Source of the DNA: an uncultured Collinsella sp.
Lineage (GTDB): Bacteria; Actinomycetota; Coriobacteriia; Coriobacteriales; Coriobacteriaceae
Direction of reading: 5' to 3'
DNA: 5,004 nt
NCBI GenBank assembly: GCA_900554645.1
Contig: USIE01000028.1
Coordinates: 1-5,004, forward strand
Shown here: one piece after another, positions 1 to 5,004 of the stretch
Position numbering within the stretch: the stretch's first letter is position 1
How the letters are laid out: every line of letters starts with the position of its first letter
The notes under the pieces: model-generated
Database searches by the model: none
What the model saw: only the letters and a program-made list of their open reading frames with translations
What the model was told of the DNA's origin: nothing
Made by a program: the position numbers and the translations under genes

Positions 1-1
1 A

Positions 2-781
2 CGCCGGGCCGACTCGCTTCGGATCGGACGCTACACCAACTTTCTCGACACTACCGTTTTGTCTCCGGCGGGCAGAGAATTTGCGCGTCGTGCACGCGTG
101 ATCCTGGCACAAGTCGACGATCTTAAAAAGTACGCCCAATCGAGGGACGACGGCGTCTCGCCCGACGGCCACTTCCGTCTTTACGCCCCCTGCCTTCAAG
201 GGCGGGGGCGTCTCTTTTCCGAAAACTGGTACGACTCGTTTGAAAGCTCGCACCCTCAGATTCACCTTGATGTGTGGCATCAGCCAACGGCTACATGCTT
301 TGAATCACTTGTGCTTGGCATTTCGGATGCGGCCATCTCATTTGAGGAACCAAGGAACAGTGTCCTTTCTTCGAAATACTTGGGTGAAAAGGAGCTCAAG
401 GTTCTTTCGTGCCCAGCGGGTCATCAATCTGTGGGCGCTATGACCGTTCGTGAGTTACTGGGCGGCAGGTTAGCTGTTCCCATTAATTTGTCGCCCTGTC
501 TCAATGCAATCAATCAATGCCCCGAAGCTCAGCTGGTTAATTTCCGCTTCCGCGACGTCGAATACGGAAACAGAGCGCAGGCTGAGTTTCTTCAAGCCGG
601 GGGATTGATATTGGGTTTTTCTGGCTCTTCTCTCGCATCAGATGGATCGGAAGTGAGCGAGTGCTCCATTGAAGCCTCGCATGACGTAGCCTTGCCCATC
701 TACTTCTGCTATCGGCAAAACTCCTGGACCGATCGACACCAGACGGTTTTTCTGCACCTATTGCGTCATCTTGCTTCGTGA
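2..781 (+). CDS. LysR-type transcriptional regulator, 5' end missing (partial)
   Basis: The reading frame is open from base 2 to a TGA at 779-781, giving 259 visible codons. LysR proteins are usually about 300 residues, so roughly 40 N-terminal residues lie outside the window. Visible residues 20-34, LSPAGREFARRARVI, match the end of the LysR winged helix-turn-helix and the start of the linker helix (family pattern LTxAGxxFxxxAxxIL). The remainder fits the effector-binding domain: a beta strand at DGHFRLYAP, a segment ending in an SDAAI-like strand near the middle, then QAGGLILGF, which resembles the family's AGxGI element, and a C-terminal DVALPIYFCYR strand followed by a helix. It would act as a cytoplasmic DNA-binding regulator responding to a small molecule, which I cannot name. 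A TTG at 59 is only an internal codon and not the start. The transporter gene begins 119 bases downstream on the same strand and is a plausible target. Family assignment is fairly safe; the regulated pathway is unknown. Confidence 0.85.
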   Translation, partial: RRADSLRIGRYTNFLDTTVLSPAGREFARRARVILAQVDDLKKYAQSRDDGVSPDGHFRLYAPCLQGRGRLFSENWYDSFESSHPQIHLDVWHQPTATCFESLVLGISDAAISFEEPRNSVLSSKYLGEKELKVLSCPAGHQSVGAMTVRELLGGRLAVPINLSPCLNAINQCPEAQLVNFRFRDVEYGNRAQAEFLQAGGLILGFSGSSLASDGSEVSECSIEASHDVALPIYFCYRQNSWTDRHQTVFLHLLRHLAS

Positions 782-799
782 GATTAATTGGCTTCGAGA

Positions 800-818
800 C
801 GTCAAGTGATTATTGACG
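800..818. promoter_or_regulatory. Operator-like inverted repeat upstream of the transporter
   Basis: CGTCAA at 800-805 and TTGACG at 813-818 form perfect 6-base arms around a 7-base spacer. The right arm also resembles a -35 box (TTGACG, five of six matches), but I find no good -10 at 16-18 bases downstream. There is no T tract, so it is not an obvious terminator. It lies between the regulator and the transporter and could be a binding site for the LysR protein. However, the spacing does not give the usual T-N11-A LysR box, so the assignment is weak. Confidence 0.25.
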
Positions 819-888
819 CCTTGCAACACATAGCTGACAGCTTTGCCCTCATGCTTTTCCAAGATTCCGATTTAGATTGCTGACTCTT

Positions 889-894
889 GGAGGG
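889..894 (+). promoter_or_regulatory. Ribosome binding site that fixes the transporter start
   Basis: GGAGGG lies 6 bases before the ATG at 901. This favours ATG 901 over an in-frame TTG at 877, which would put the Shine-Dalgarno sequence inside the coding region and add eight non-membrane residues. Confidence 0.75.
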
Positions 895-900
895 CGGAGC

Positions 901-2061
901 ATGAAAAACCGTACGGTTTTTCTTTATATGACGTTCGTTTTTCTGTCGAACTTCAGCACCATTTTGTATTTTCTGACGGTTTACCTTGAATTCGTCGGAT
1001 TCTCGATGGTGGCGATTTCTAGCATGATGATTGCATATCAAGTGAGCAAGTTCATCCTCGAAGTTCCCACTGGCTATATTGCTGATAGGTTTGGACGAAA
1101 GGTGAGCGGCCTCGTTGGCATTGTGGGAATGCTTGGGTACTACGCCGCCCTGCTTCTCGTCCGATCTCCTCTGCTTTTAATCGGTGCGTTTGCTCTCAAA
1201 GGTTTTGCCGTTGCATGTCTGAGCGGATCCATAGAAGCGATTTACATTGACAGCGTCTCTCAGGACCAGCTCGTAAGACTTAATGTCGTTGAGCGATTTG
1301 TTTTCTATGCCTCTTATGCCCTCTCCGCTTGTGTGGGTGGTTTCATTTCGTCCGCTGGCACGTATCTCATTGGGCTTTCGGTCGATATCATCACAATGGT
1401 GCTGACATTGGTTGTCGTTGTCTGTATTCCTGAGGCGAGAAGAGAGGGCGCTGCGGTGACACCTGGGCATGGAATGAGCCCGAGGATGATCGGTGCTGCT
1501 ATTGCGGGTAATGGCATTCTTCGGTCAGCGTTCATCATGGACTGTTCTCAGGCATTTGCCTTCGTCGCTCTGGAAGACTTCTTCTCACTGTTACTTGCAG
1601 GCCGCGGAATGAATGCCGTCGCTTCGGGCGTGACCATTGCGGTCCAGCTCCTTGCCTCGGCCTCCATGGGGTTTATTGTGCCCAGTGTGATTGCTCGTGT
1701 CGACAAGGGCCGTTTTGCGCGTATTTGCGGCATCTTTCGCTTAGTATTGACAGCTTTGTTTTTGATTCCTCTTACTCCGGCTAATTTGCTGCCCGTGTTC
1801 TATGTGCTGCAGACGGTTGCGTACTCGTTGTTTGCCCCAATCAAATACTCAGTTTTCCAAAATGCTGCCGATTCATCGATGCGCTGTTCACTGATTTCGG
1901 TTCAAAGCCAGATGGTGGCGGTGGGTGCTGTTCTTTTCTATCTGCTCAACTCTGTGCTGAGTAGCGTTGCGGGCATTCGAGTCGTATTGCTTGTTGCGCT
2001 CGGGATTTCTTCCCTGGTGTATATCCCCGCGCTATTTCGTCTTACAAGTCAAAGGCCATGA
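901..2061 (+). CDS. MFS transporter, probable efflux type, 12 membrane segments
   Basis: This 386-residue protein is almost entirely hydrophobic and has about twelve predicted membrane segments, roughly at residues 5-29, 36-57, 69-89, 90-112, 131-152, 153-176, 208-232, 240-266, 273-292, 293-313, 330-357 and 358-380. The diagnostic sequence is EVPTGYIADRFGRK at 54-67, in the loop between segments 2 and 3. It is MFS motif A (GxxADRxGRK), with Asp62, Arg63, Gly65, Arg66 and Lys67 all present. A charged cytoplasmic linker around 178-206 (PEARREGAAV and following) separates the two six-helix halves. MFS proteins are inner-membrane secondary carriers; an EVPTG-preceded motif A is common in proton-coupled exporters of drugs or metabolites, so export is the likely direction, but the substrate cannot be read from sequence. 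The gene follows a LysR regulator after a 119-base gap and is followed by a terminator-like hairpin, suggesting a short unit separate from the acetate kinases. Codon use is looser and more A/T-ending than in the kinases. Confidence 0.88.
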   Translation: MKNRTVFLYMTFVFLSNFSTILYFLTVYLEFVGFSMVAISSMMIAYQVSKFILEVPTGYIADRFGRKVSGLVGIVGMLGYYAALLLVRSPLLLIGAFALKGFAVACLSGSIEAIYIDSVSQDQLVRLNVVERFVFYASYALSACVGGFISSAGTYLIGLSVDIITMVLTLVVVVCIPEARREGAAVTPGHGMSPRMIGAAIAGNGILRSAFIMDCSQAFAFVALEDFFSLLLAGRGMNAVASGVTIAVQLLASASMGFIVPSVIARVDKGRFARICGIFRLVLTALFLIPLTPANLLPVFYVLQTVAYSLFAPIKYSVFQNAADSSMRCSLISVQSQMVAVGAVLFYLLNSVLSSVAGIRVVLLVALGISSLVYIPALFRLTSQRP

Positions 2062-2094
2062 GTATTTAGGTACCGATAACTTATATATCAACGC
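2062..2094 (+). promoter_or_regulatory. Possible promoter region for the first acetate kinase
   Basis: This AT-rich stretch contains GATAACTT at 2075-2082 followed by TATATA-like sequence at 2082-2087. The same 8-mer GATAACTT occurs at 3454-3461 in front of the second kinase, also followed by AT-rich sequence. I find no convincing -35 box here, so a promoter is suggested only by base composition and the shared element. If transcription starts just after it, the hairpin at 2095-2128 would sit at the 5' end of the kinase mRNA. Confidence 0.25.
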
Positions 2095-2131
2095 AATAAA
2101 CCCGAGCGCGAGGGCGTTTGGGTTTATTATT
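2095..2131 (+). terminator. Hairpin with A and T flanks, probable intrinsic terminator after the transporter
   Basis: Bases 2095-2109 (AATAAACCCGAGCGC) pair with 2114-2128 (GCGTTTGGGTTTATT) around the tetraloop GAGG, giving a 15-pair stem with two G-U pairs. The GC core is followed by TTTATTATT and preceded by AATAAA, so it could stop transcription in either direction. It begins 33 bases after the transporter stop codon and ends 50 bases before the first acetate kinase ATG. The T tract is interrupted, so an alternative is a leader hairpin of the kinase mRNA. Confidence 0.65.
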
Positions 2132-2147
2132 GATGTGTATGTAACCT

Positions 2148-2164
2148 GGCGGCGCCACACCGCC
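2148..2164 (+). other. Small GC hairpin in the leader of the first acetate kinase
   Basis: GGCGG (2148-2152) can pair with CCGCC (2160-2164) around a 7-base loop, ending 7 bases before the AGGGAG ribosome binding site (2172-2177). A competing fold, TGGC (2147-2150) with GCCA (2154-2157), overlaps it. It might modulate translation, but short stems like this arise easily by chance in GC-rich DNA. Confidence 0.2.
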
Positions 2165-2181
2165 TGTTAGTAGGGAGACAC

Positions 2182-3360
2182 ATGAACGTTCTGGTCGTCA
2201 ACGCAGGATCTTCGACCCTTAAGTATCAGGTCATCGATACCAAGTCCCATAAGGTGTCCGCAAAGGGCTCCTGCGAGCGCGTCTGCTTTACCGGCGGTAC
2301 CTTCACCCACGCTGCCAACGGCTCCAAGAAGGTGACCGAGAACATTGAGTTCCCCGACCACAAGGTCGCCATCGAGGTCGTCCTGAAGGACCTCGAGGCC
2401 AACGGCGTCAAGATTGAGGGCATCGGCCACCGCATCGTTCAGGGCGGCTGGTACTTTGGCGATTCCTCCCTCGTCGACGAGGACGTCCTCGCCAAGATCC
2501 GCGAGGTCGCTCCGCTCGCTCCGCTGCACAACAACCCCGAGGCCAACGTTATCGAGTACTGCCTGGAGCAGTATCCCGACCTGCCCAACGTCACGGTCTA
2601 CGACACCGCGTTCCACTTCAACATGCCCGAGGTCGCCAAGACCTACGCCCTGCCTAAGGACGTCTGCGACAAGCTGCATATCCGTAAGTACGGCGCTCAC
2701 GGCACCAGCTATCGCTACATCTCCAAGAAGGTCGCCGAGATGACCAACGGCGAGGCCCGAAAGGTCGTCGTGTGCCACATTGGCTCCGGCGCTTCCCTGT
2801 GCGCCATCGAGGACGGCAAGTGCATGGACACCACTATGGGCTTGACCCCGCTCGACGGCGTCATGATGGGTACTCGCTGCGGCTCCATCGACCCGGCTAC
2901 TGTGTGCTACTTGCAGCGCGAGGGCGGCTATACCTTCGACGAGGTCGACGAGATGATGAACAAGAAGTCTGGCCTGCTCGCCGTGACCGGCGGCAAGACC
3001 AACGACTGCCGCAACGTTGAGGAGCTCGCCGCCGCTGGCGACCCCGAGGCTCAGCTCGCCTTCGACATGTTTGTCTACAAGATTGCCGCCAAGGCGGCCG
3101 AGATGGCTACTTCTATGTGCGGTATGGACACCCTGGTCTTTACCGCCGGCATCGGCGAGCATGCTCCGGCCGTCCGCGCCGGCGTTGCCGACCGCCTGGC
3201 CTTTATGGGCGTCAAGATGGATCATGCCCGCAACGCCCTGCGTGGTGACGGCGCTTGGTGCCTGTCTGCCAAGGATTCCAAGGTCAAAATCTTTGTCATC
3301 CCCACGGACGAGGAGTTCATGATCGCTTCCGACGTCGAGCGCATCGTCAACGCCAAGTAA
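2182..3360 (+). CDS. ackA: Acetate kinase, first paralogue, with altered signature residues
   Basis: The protein has 392 residues, a normal length for acetate kinase, which transfers phosphate between acetyl phosphate and ADP to yield acetate and ATP in the cytoplasm (ASKHA fold). Signature 1 is at 3-15 (VLVVNAGSSTLKY) with Asn7, Ser10 and Lys14. Signature 2 is at 82-92 (GHRIVQGGWYF) with Arg84. Also present are His116 in PLAPLHN, Asp141, His173 in YGAHGTSYRY, Arg232 in MGTRCGSIDP, Asp275/Arg277, the adenosine loop AGIGE at 322-326, and Glu378 in IPTDEE. These correspond to Arg91, Asp148, His180, Arg241, Arg285 and Glu384 of the Methanosarcina thermophila enzyme. Odd points: Thr12 replaces Ser, Tyr177 replaces the second His of HGTSH, Ser202 replaces Asn in HxGNGAS, and His327 replaces Asn in GIGEN. 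The start is ATG 2182 with AGGGAG 4 bases upstream. Codon use is strongly biased, suggesting high expression. No pta is adjacent. A propionate or butyrate kinase activity cannot be excluded. Confidence 0.93.
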   Translation: MNVLVVNAGSSTLKYQVIDTKSHKVSAKGSCERVCFTGGTFTHAANGSKKVTENIEFPDHKVAIEVVLKDLEANGVKIEGIGHRIVQGGWYFGDSSLVDEDVLAKIREVAPLAPLHNNPEANVIEYCLEQYPDLPNVTVYDTAFHFNMPEVAKTYALPKDVCDKLHIRKYGAHGTSYRYISKKVAEMTNGEARKVVVCHIGSGASLCAIEDGKCMDTTMGLTPLDGVMMGTRCGSIDPATVCYLQREGGYTFDEVDEMMNKKSGLLAVTGGKTNDCRNVEELAAAGDPEAQLAFDMFVYKIAAKAAEMATSMCGMDTLVFTAGIGEHAPAVRAGVADRLAFMGVKMDHARNALRGDGAWCLSAKDSKVKIFVIPTDEEFMIASDVERIVNAK

Positions 3361-3371
3361 TTACAAGAGGG

Positions 3372-3410
3372 GAGGGGCTGGACGGCAACATGCCGTTCAG
3401 CCCCTCTTTT
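3372..3410 (+). terminator. Strong intrinsic terminator after the first acetate kinase
   Basis: GAGGGGCTGGACGGC at 3372-3386 pairs with GCCGTTCAGCCCCTC at 3392-3406, a 15-pair stem with one G-U pair around loop AACAT, followed by TTTT at 3407-3410. The stem starts 11 bases after the TAA stop. It implies that the two kinase genes are mainly transcribed as separate units. Confidence 0.9.
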
Positions 3411-3430
3411 GAACTCGTTGGGCGATATGC

Positions 3431-3472
3431 CTGATAGCAATTTATCAAGTTGTGATAACTTCTTATTAACAT
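3431..3472 (+). promoter_or_regulatory. Probable promoter and operator region of the second acetate kinase
   Basis: This AT-rich stretch between the terminator and the gene can be read as a promoter in two ways. One is -35 CTGATA (3431-3436), a 17-base spacer, then an extended -10 TGTGATAAC (3451-3459). The other is -35 TTATCA (3442-3447), 16 bases, then -10 TATTAA (3464-3469). Overlapping these is a perfect dyad, TTATCA (3442-3447) and TGATAA (3453-3458) with a 5-base spacer. It interlocks with a second dyad, AAGTT (3447-3451) and AACTT (3457-3461). A repressor or activator site at the promoter is plausible; the protein is unknown. The leader would be about 50-60 bases. Confidence 0.4.
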
Positions 3473-3524
3473 ACGGCCGCCTTGAGCGGTCTGCGCCGAT
3501 CGTATCGCACTGCAAAGGAGTCTC

Positions 3525-4703
3525 ATGAACGTACTTGTTGTCAACGCCGGTAGCTCAAGCCTTAAATATCAGCTTTTGGATACCGATACCCGCGAGGTTT
3601 TCGCCAAGGGCAACTGCGAGCGCATCGGTTCGGACATGGGCATCTTTGGCCACTCCGAGAACGGTGGCGCCAAGCAAACCGAGGAGGTTCCCTTCCCGGA
3701 TCACCGTTCGGCTATCGCACGTGTGCTCGAGGAACTCGAGAAGACCGACTTTACGATCGATGGCATTGGACATCGCATCGTTCAGGGCGGTTGGTACTTC
3801 GATGATTCCGCTGTCGTCGACGACGAGGTTATGGCCAAGATTCTTGAGGTGGCTCCCTTGGCTCCGCTGCACAACTACGGCGAGGCCGCGGCGATTGAGT
3901 ATTGCCGCGAGAAGTATCCGGAGCTGCCCAACGTGGCCGTCTTCGACACCTCGTTCCACATGACCATGCCCGAGGTTGCCTACACCTACGCCCTGCCCAA
4001 GGACGTGTGCGACAAGTATCACGTGCGCAAGTACGGCGCTCACGGAACGAGCCACCGCTACGAGTGGATGATGGCCAAGGAGATCCTGGGTTCGCGCTGC
4101 CACCGCCTGCTTTCGTGCCATCTAGGTAACGGTGCCTCGCTTGCCGCTATCGAGGACGGTGTTTGCCGCGATACCACGATGGGCCTCACGCCGCTCGACG
4201 GCTTGATGATGGGAACCCGCTGCGGCTCCATCGATCCGGCCACCGTGTGCTACCTGCAGCGCGAGGGCGGCTACAGCTACCAGGAAGTCGACGACATGAT
4301 GAACAAGCAGTCTGGCCTGCTTGCCATCTCGGGCATCTCCAACGACGCCCGCGACATCCGTACGCGCGCCTCCGAGGGCGATGAACGTTGCCTGCTCGCC
4401 TTCGATATGTTCGCCTACAAGGCCATGCAGCAGGCCGGTTCTATGATCGCTTCTATGGCGGGCGTGGATACCATCACCTTTACCGCCGGCATCGGCGAGA
4501 ACGACTGGTCGATCCGCAAGGCCTTCTGCGACTGCTTCGAGTGGCTGGGCGTGCGCATCGACAACAACAAGAACCGCGAGGCCGTGGGCAACGGACCGCA
4601 GGTCATCAGCGCCGCCGGTTCCGCCGTTACGGTCATGGTCATCCCCACCGACGAGGAATACATGATCGCCCGCGACGTCGAGCGCCTGACCAAGAACAAC
4701 TAG
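3525..4703 (+). CDS. ackA: Acetate kinase, second paralogue, signature residues mostly intact
   Basis: This is a second 392-residue acetate kinase, interconverting acetyl phosphate + ADP and acetate + ATP in the cytoplasm. Motifs in order: VLVVNAGSSSLKY at 3-15 with Asn7, Ser10, Ser12 and Lys14; GHRIVQGGWYF at 82-92 with Arg84; PLAPLHN with His116; Asp141; YGAHGTSHRY at 170-179 with His173 and His177; CHLGNGAS at 198-205 with Asn202; MGTRCGSIDP with Arg232; SNDAR at 272-276; FTAGIGEN at 319-326; and IPTDEE with Glu378. Unlike the upstream copy it keeps Ser12, His177, Asn202 and Asn326, so it is the more orthodox enzyme. Both copies have Ala172 where the M. thermophila enzyme has Phe179, and Gln87 where that enzyme has His. 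Identity to the upstream copy is about 60% by hand alignment; residues 216-250 differ at only one position. The start is ATG 3525, with AAAGGAG 4 bases upstream. It has its own promoter region and terminator. Activity on propionate or butyrate remains possible. Confidence 0.94.
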   Translation: MNVLVVNAGSSSLKYQLLDTDTREVFAKGNCERIGSDMGIFGHSENGGAKQTEEVPFPDHRSAIARVLEELEKTDFTIDGIGHRIVQGGWYFDDSAVVDDEVMAKILEVAPLAPLHNYGEAAAIEYCREKYPELPNVAVFDTSFHMTMPEVAYTYALPKDVCDKYHVRKYGAHGTSHRYEWMMAKEILGSRCHRLLSCHLGNGASLAAIEDGVCRDTTMGLTPLDGLMMGTRCGSIDPATVCYLQREGGYSYQEVDDMMNKQSGLLAISGISNDARDIRTRASEGDERCLLAFDMFAYKAMQQAGSMIASMAGVDTITFTAGIGENDWSIRKAFCDCFEWLGVRIDNNKNREAVGNGPQVISAAGSAVTVMVIPTDEEYMIARDVERLTKNN

Positions 4704-4723
4704 CGCTCATTTGCAATTGAATG

Positions 4724-4760
4724 AAAGGCCTCCAGAGCAAACGGTTCCGGAGGCCTTTTT
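4724..4760 (+). terminator. Intrinsic terminator after the second acetate kinase
   Basis: AAAGGCCTCC at 4724-4733 pairs with GGAGGCCTTT at 4749-4758, with a 15-base loop that can form a further short stem (GAGC with GTTC or GGTTC, after an A-C mismatch). It is followed by an overlapping TTTTT at 4756-4760. It starts 20 bases after the TAG stop. The A run on the left gives a weak T tract on the opposite strand, so it may also stop a converging transcript. Confidence 0.88.
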
Positions 4761-4860
4761 GTTGGCAGAAGGACGACGACCCAAGCTTTGCCGCTCAGAT
4801 CCAAAGTGATCGATTCCAAACACATACGCCCTCAGCAACGTCGCCCATGCATTCAGATCC
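4761..4860. other. Stretch without a recognised feature
   Basis: Between the terminator and the putative end of the minus-strand gene I see no convincing start with a ribosome binding site, no hairpin with a T tract, no repeat and no RNA gene. Its composition is less GC-rich than that of the kinase genes. It is most simply the 3' flank of the converging gene. Confidence 0.4.
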
Positions 4861-5004
4861 TCAGCCCCAGCTCGTAGCCAAGCCGCCGTCCACTCCAGAT
4901 TCCCTGAATACCACGTAGCGGCAGGGACCCCACAGGGTAAAGCTCTGAAAACATTCCGCACTGATATCTTCTGTATTGAAGACGTCGATGGCGCATCCAT
5001 ATAC
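4861..5004 (-). CDS. C-terminal end of an unidentified minus-strand protein (partial, tentative)
   Basis: On the minus strand a frame is open from the right window edge to a TGA at 4863-4861, giving 47 residues. The peptide begins VYGCAIDVFNTEDISAE and ends in GGLATSWG. In its favour, codons starting with G and ending with C or G are frequent, like the kinase genes, and it stops about 100 bases short of the possibly bidirectional terminator at 4724-4760. Against it, the piece is short and I do not recognise the family. A competing minus-strand frame is open from the edge down to 4707 (a 97-residue peptide from an ATG at 5000). It would read straight through the terminator hairpin and uses more rare-type codons (ATA, TTA, CTA, AGA, CGA), so I prefer the shorter one. 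Confidence 0.35.
   Translation of the reverse strand, partial: VYGCAIDVFNTEDISAECFQSFTLWGPCRYVVFRESGVDGGLATSWG

Noticed and set aside
877..900. TTG at 877 as the start of the transporter, giving 394 residues.
   Set aside because: The GGAGGG Shine-Dalgarno sequence at 889-894 is ideally placed for ATG 901, and the protein from 901 begins like a normal MFS first helix.
2167..3225. Long open frame (352 codons) on the minus strand, antisense to the first acetate kinase.
   Set aside because: It mirrors the strongly codon-biased kinase gene, is rich in Val, Leu, Gly, Ala, Asp and His as such mirror frames are, has no recognisable domain, and runs through the kinase start region. A similar mirror frame (3555-4121) lies opposite the second kinase.
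2414..3322. Several + strand frames inside the kinases with Arg/Ser/Pro-rich products (for example 2414-2743, 3017-3322, 3535-3963).
   Set aside because: They are out-of-frame readings of the kinase genes with low-complexity composition, no ribosome binding site of their own and no domain.
3450..3471. Rex-type redox operator (TTGTGA half-site followed by TTAACA) before the second kinase.
   Set aside because: The half-sites are about four bases too far apart for the usual 18-base Rex palindrome and the right half matches poorly. The overlapping TTATCA/TGATAA dyad describes the region better.
2182..4703. Recent duplication, gene conversion or assembly repeat between the two kinase genes.
   Set aside because: Synonymous differences are spread throughout, including the segment where the proteins are nearly identical, and the flanking leaders and terminators differ.

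Overview
The window looks like part of a chromosome from a moderately GC-rich, anaerobic, acetate-forming bacterium. The two acetate kinase genes use strongly C/G-ending codons (GAC, GAG, AAG, GGC, CTG/CTC), and their protein style fits a gut actinobacterium of the Coriobacteriia, with Collinsella or a relative as the best guess. That placement rests on general familiarity, not on a search. No RNA gene, CRISPR array, insertion sequence or phage gene is visible.

Layout: (1) 2-781, + strand, the 3' part of a LysR-type transcriptional regulator that runs off the left edge. (2) 782-900, a spacer with a small operator-like dyad and a strong ribosome binding site. (3) 901-2061, + strand, a 386-residue MFS transporter, probably an efflux-type drug or metabolite exporter. 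(4) 2062-2181, a spacer with a long A/T-flanked hairpin, read as a terminator, and the leader of the next gene. (5) 2182-3360, + strand, an acetate kinase (392 aa). (6) 3361-3524, a strong intrinsic terminator followed by a new promoter/operator-like region. (7) 3525-4703, + strand, a second, paralogous acetate kinase (392 aa). (8) 4724-4760, an intrinsic terminator. (9) 4761-5004, no + strand gene; the right edge probably holds the C-terminal end of a minus-strand gene converging on the kinases.

Acetate kinase interconverts acetyl phosphate + ADP and acetate + ATP, the last step of the Pta-AckA fermentation route. Two complete copies stand head to tail, each with its own ribosome binding site and terminator, and no phosphotransacetylase gene lies beside them in this window. 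The copies are about 60% identical by hand alignment and have many synonymous differences even where the protein is invariant, so the duplication is old. The downstream copy keeps the family signature residues. The upstream copy has substitutions at four signature positions while keeping the core catalytic residues. Both copies share further departures from the well-studied Methanosarcina and E. coli enzymes around the acetate pocket. This pairing is the most interesting content of the window. It is a variation on a known enzyme, and I see no evidence for a wholly new system.

The regulator and transporter have a looser, more AT-rich codon style than the kinases. They probably form a separate functional unit in which the LysR protein may control the transporter. 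That link rests on adjacency only.
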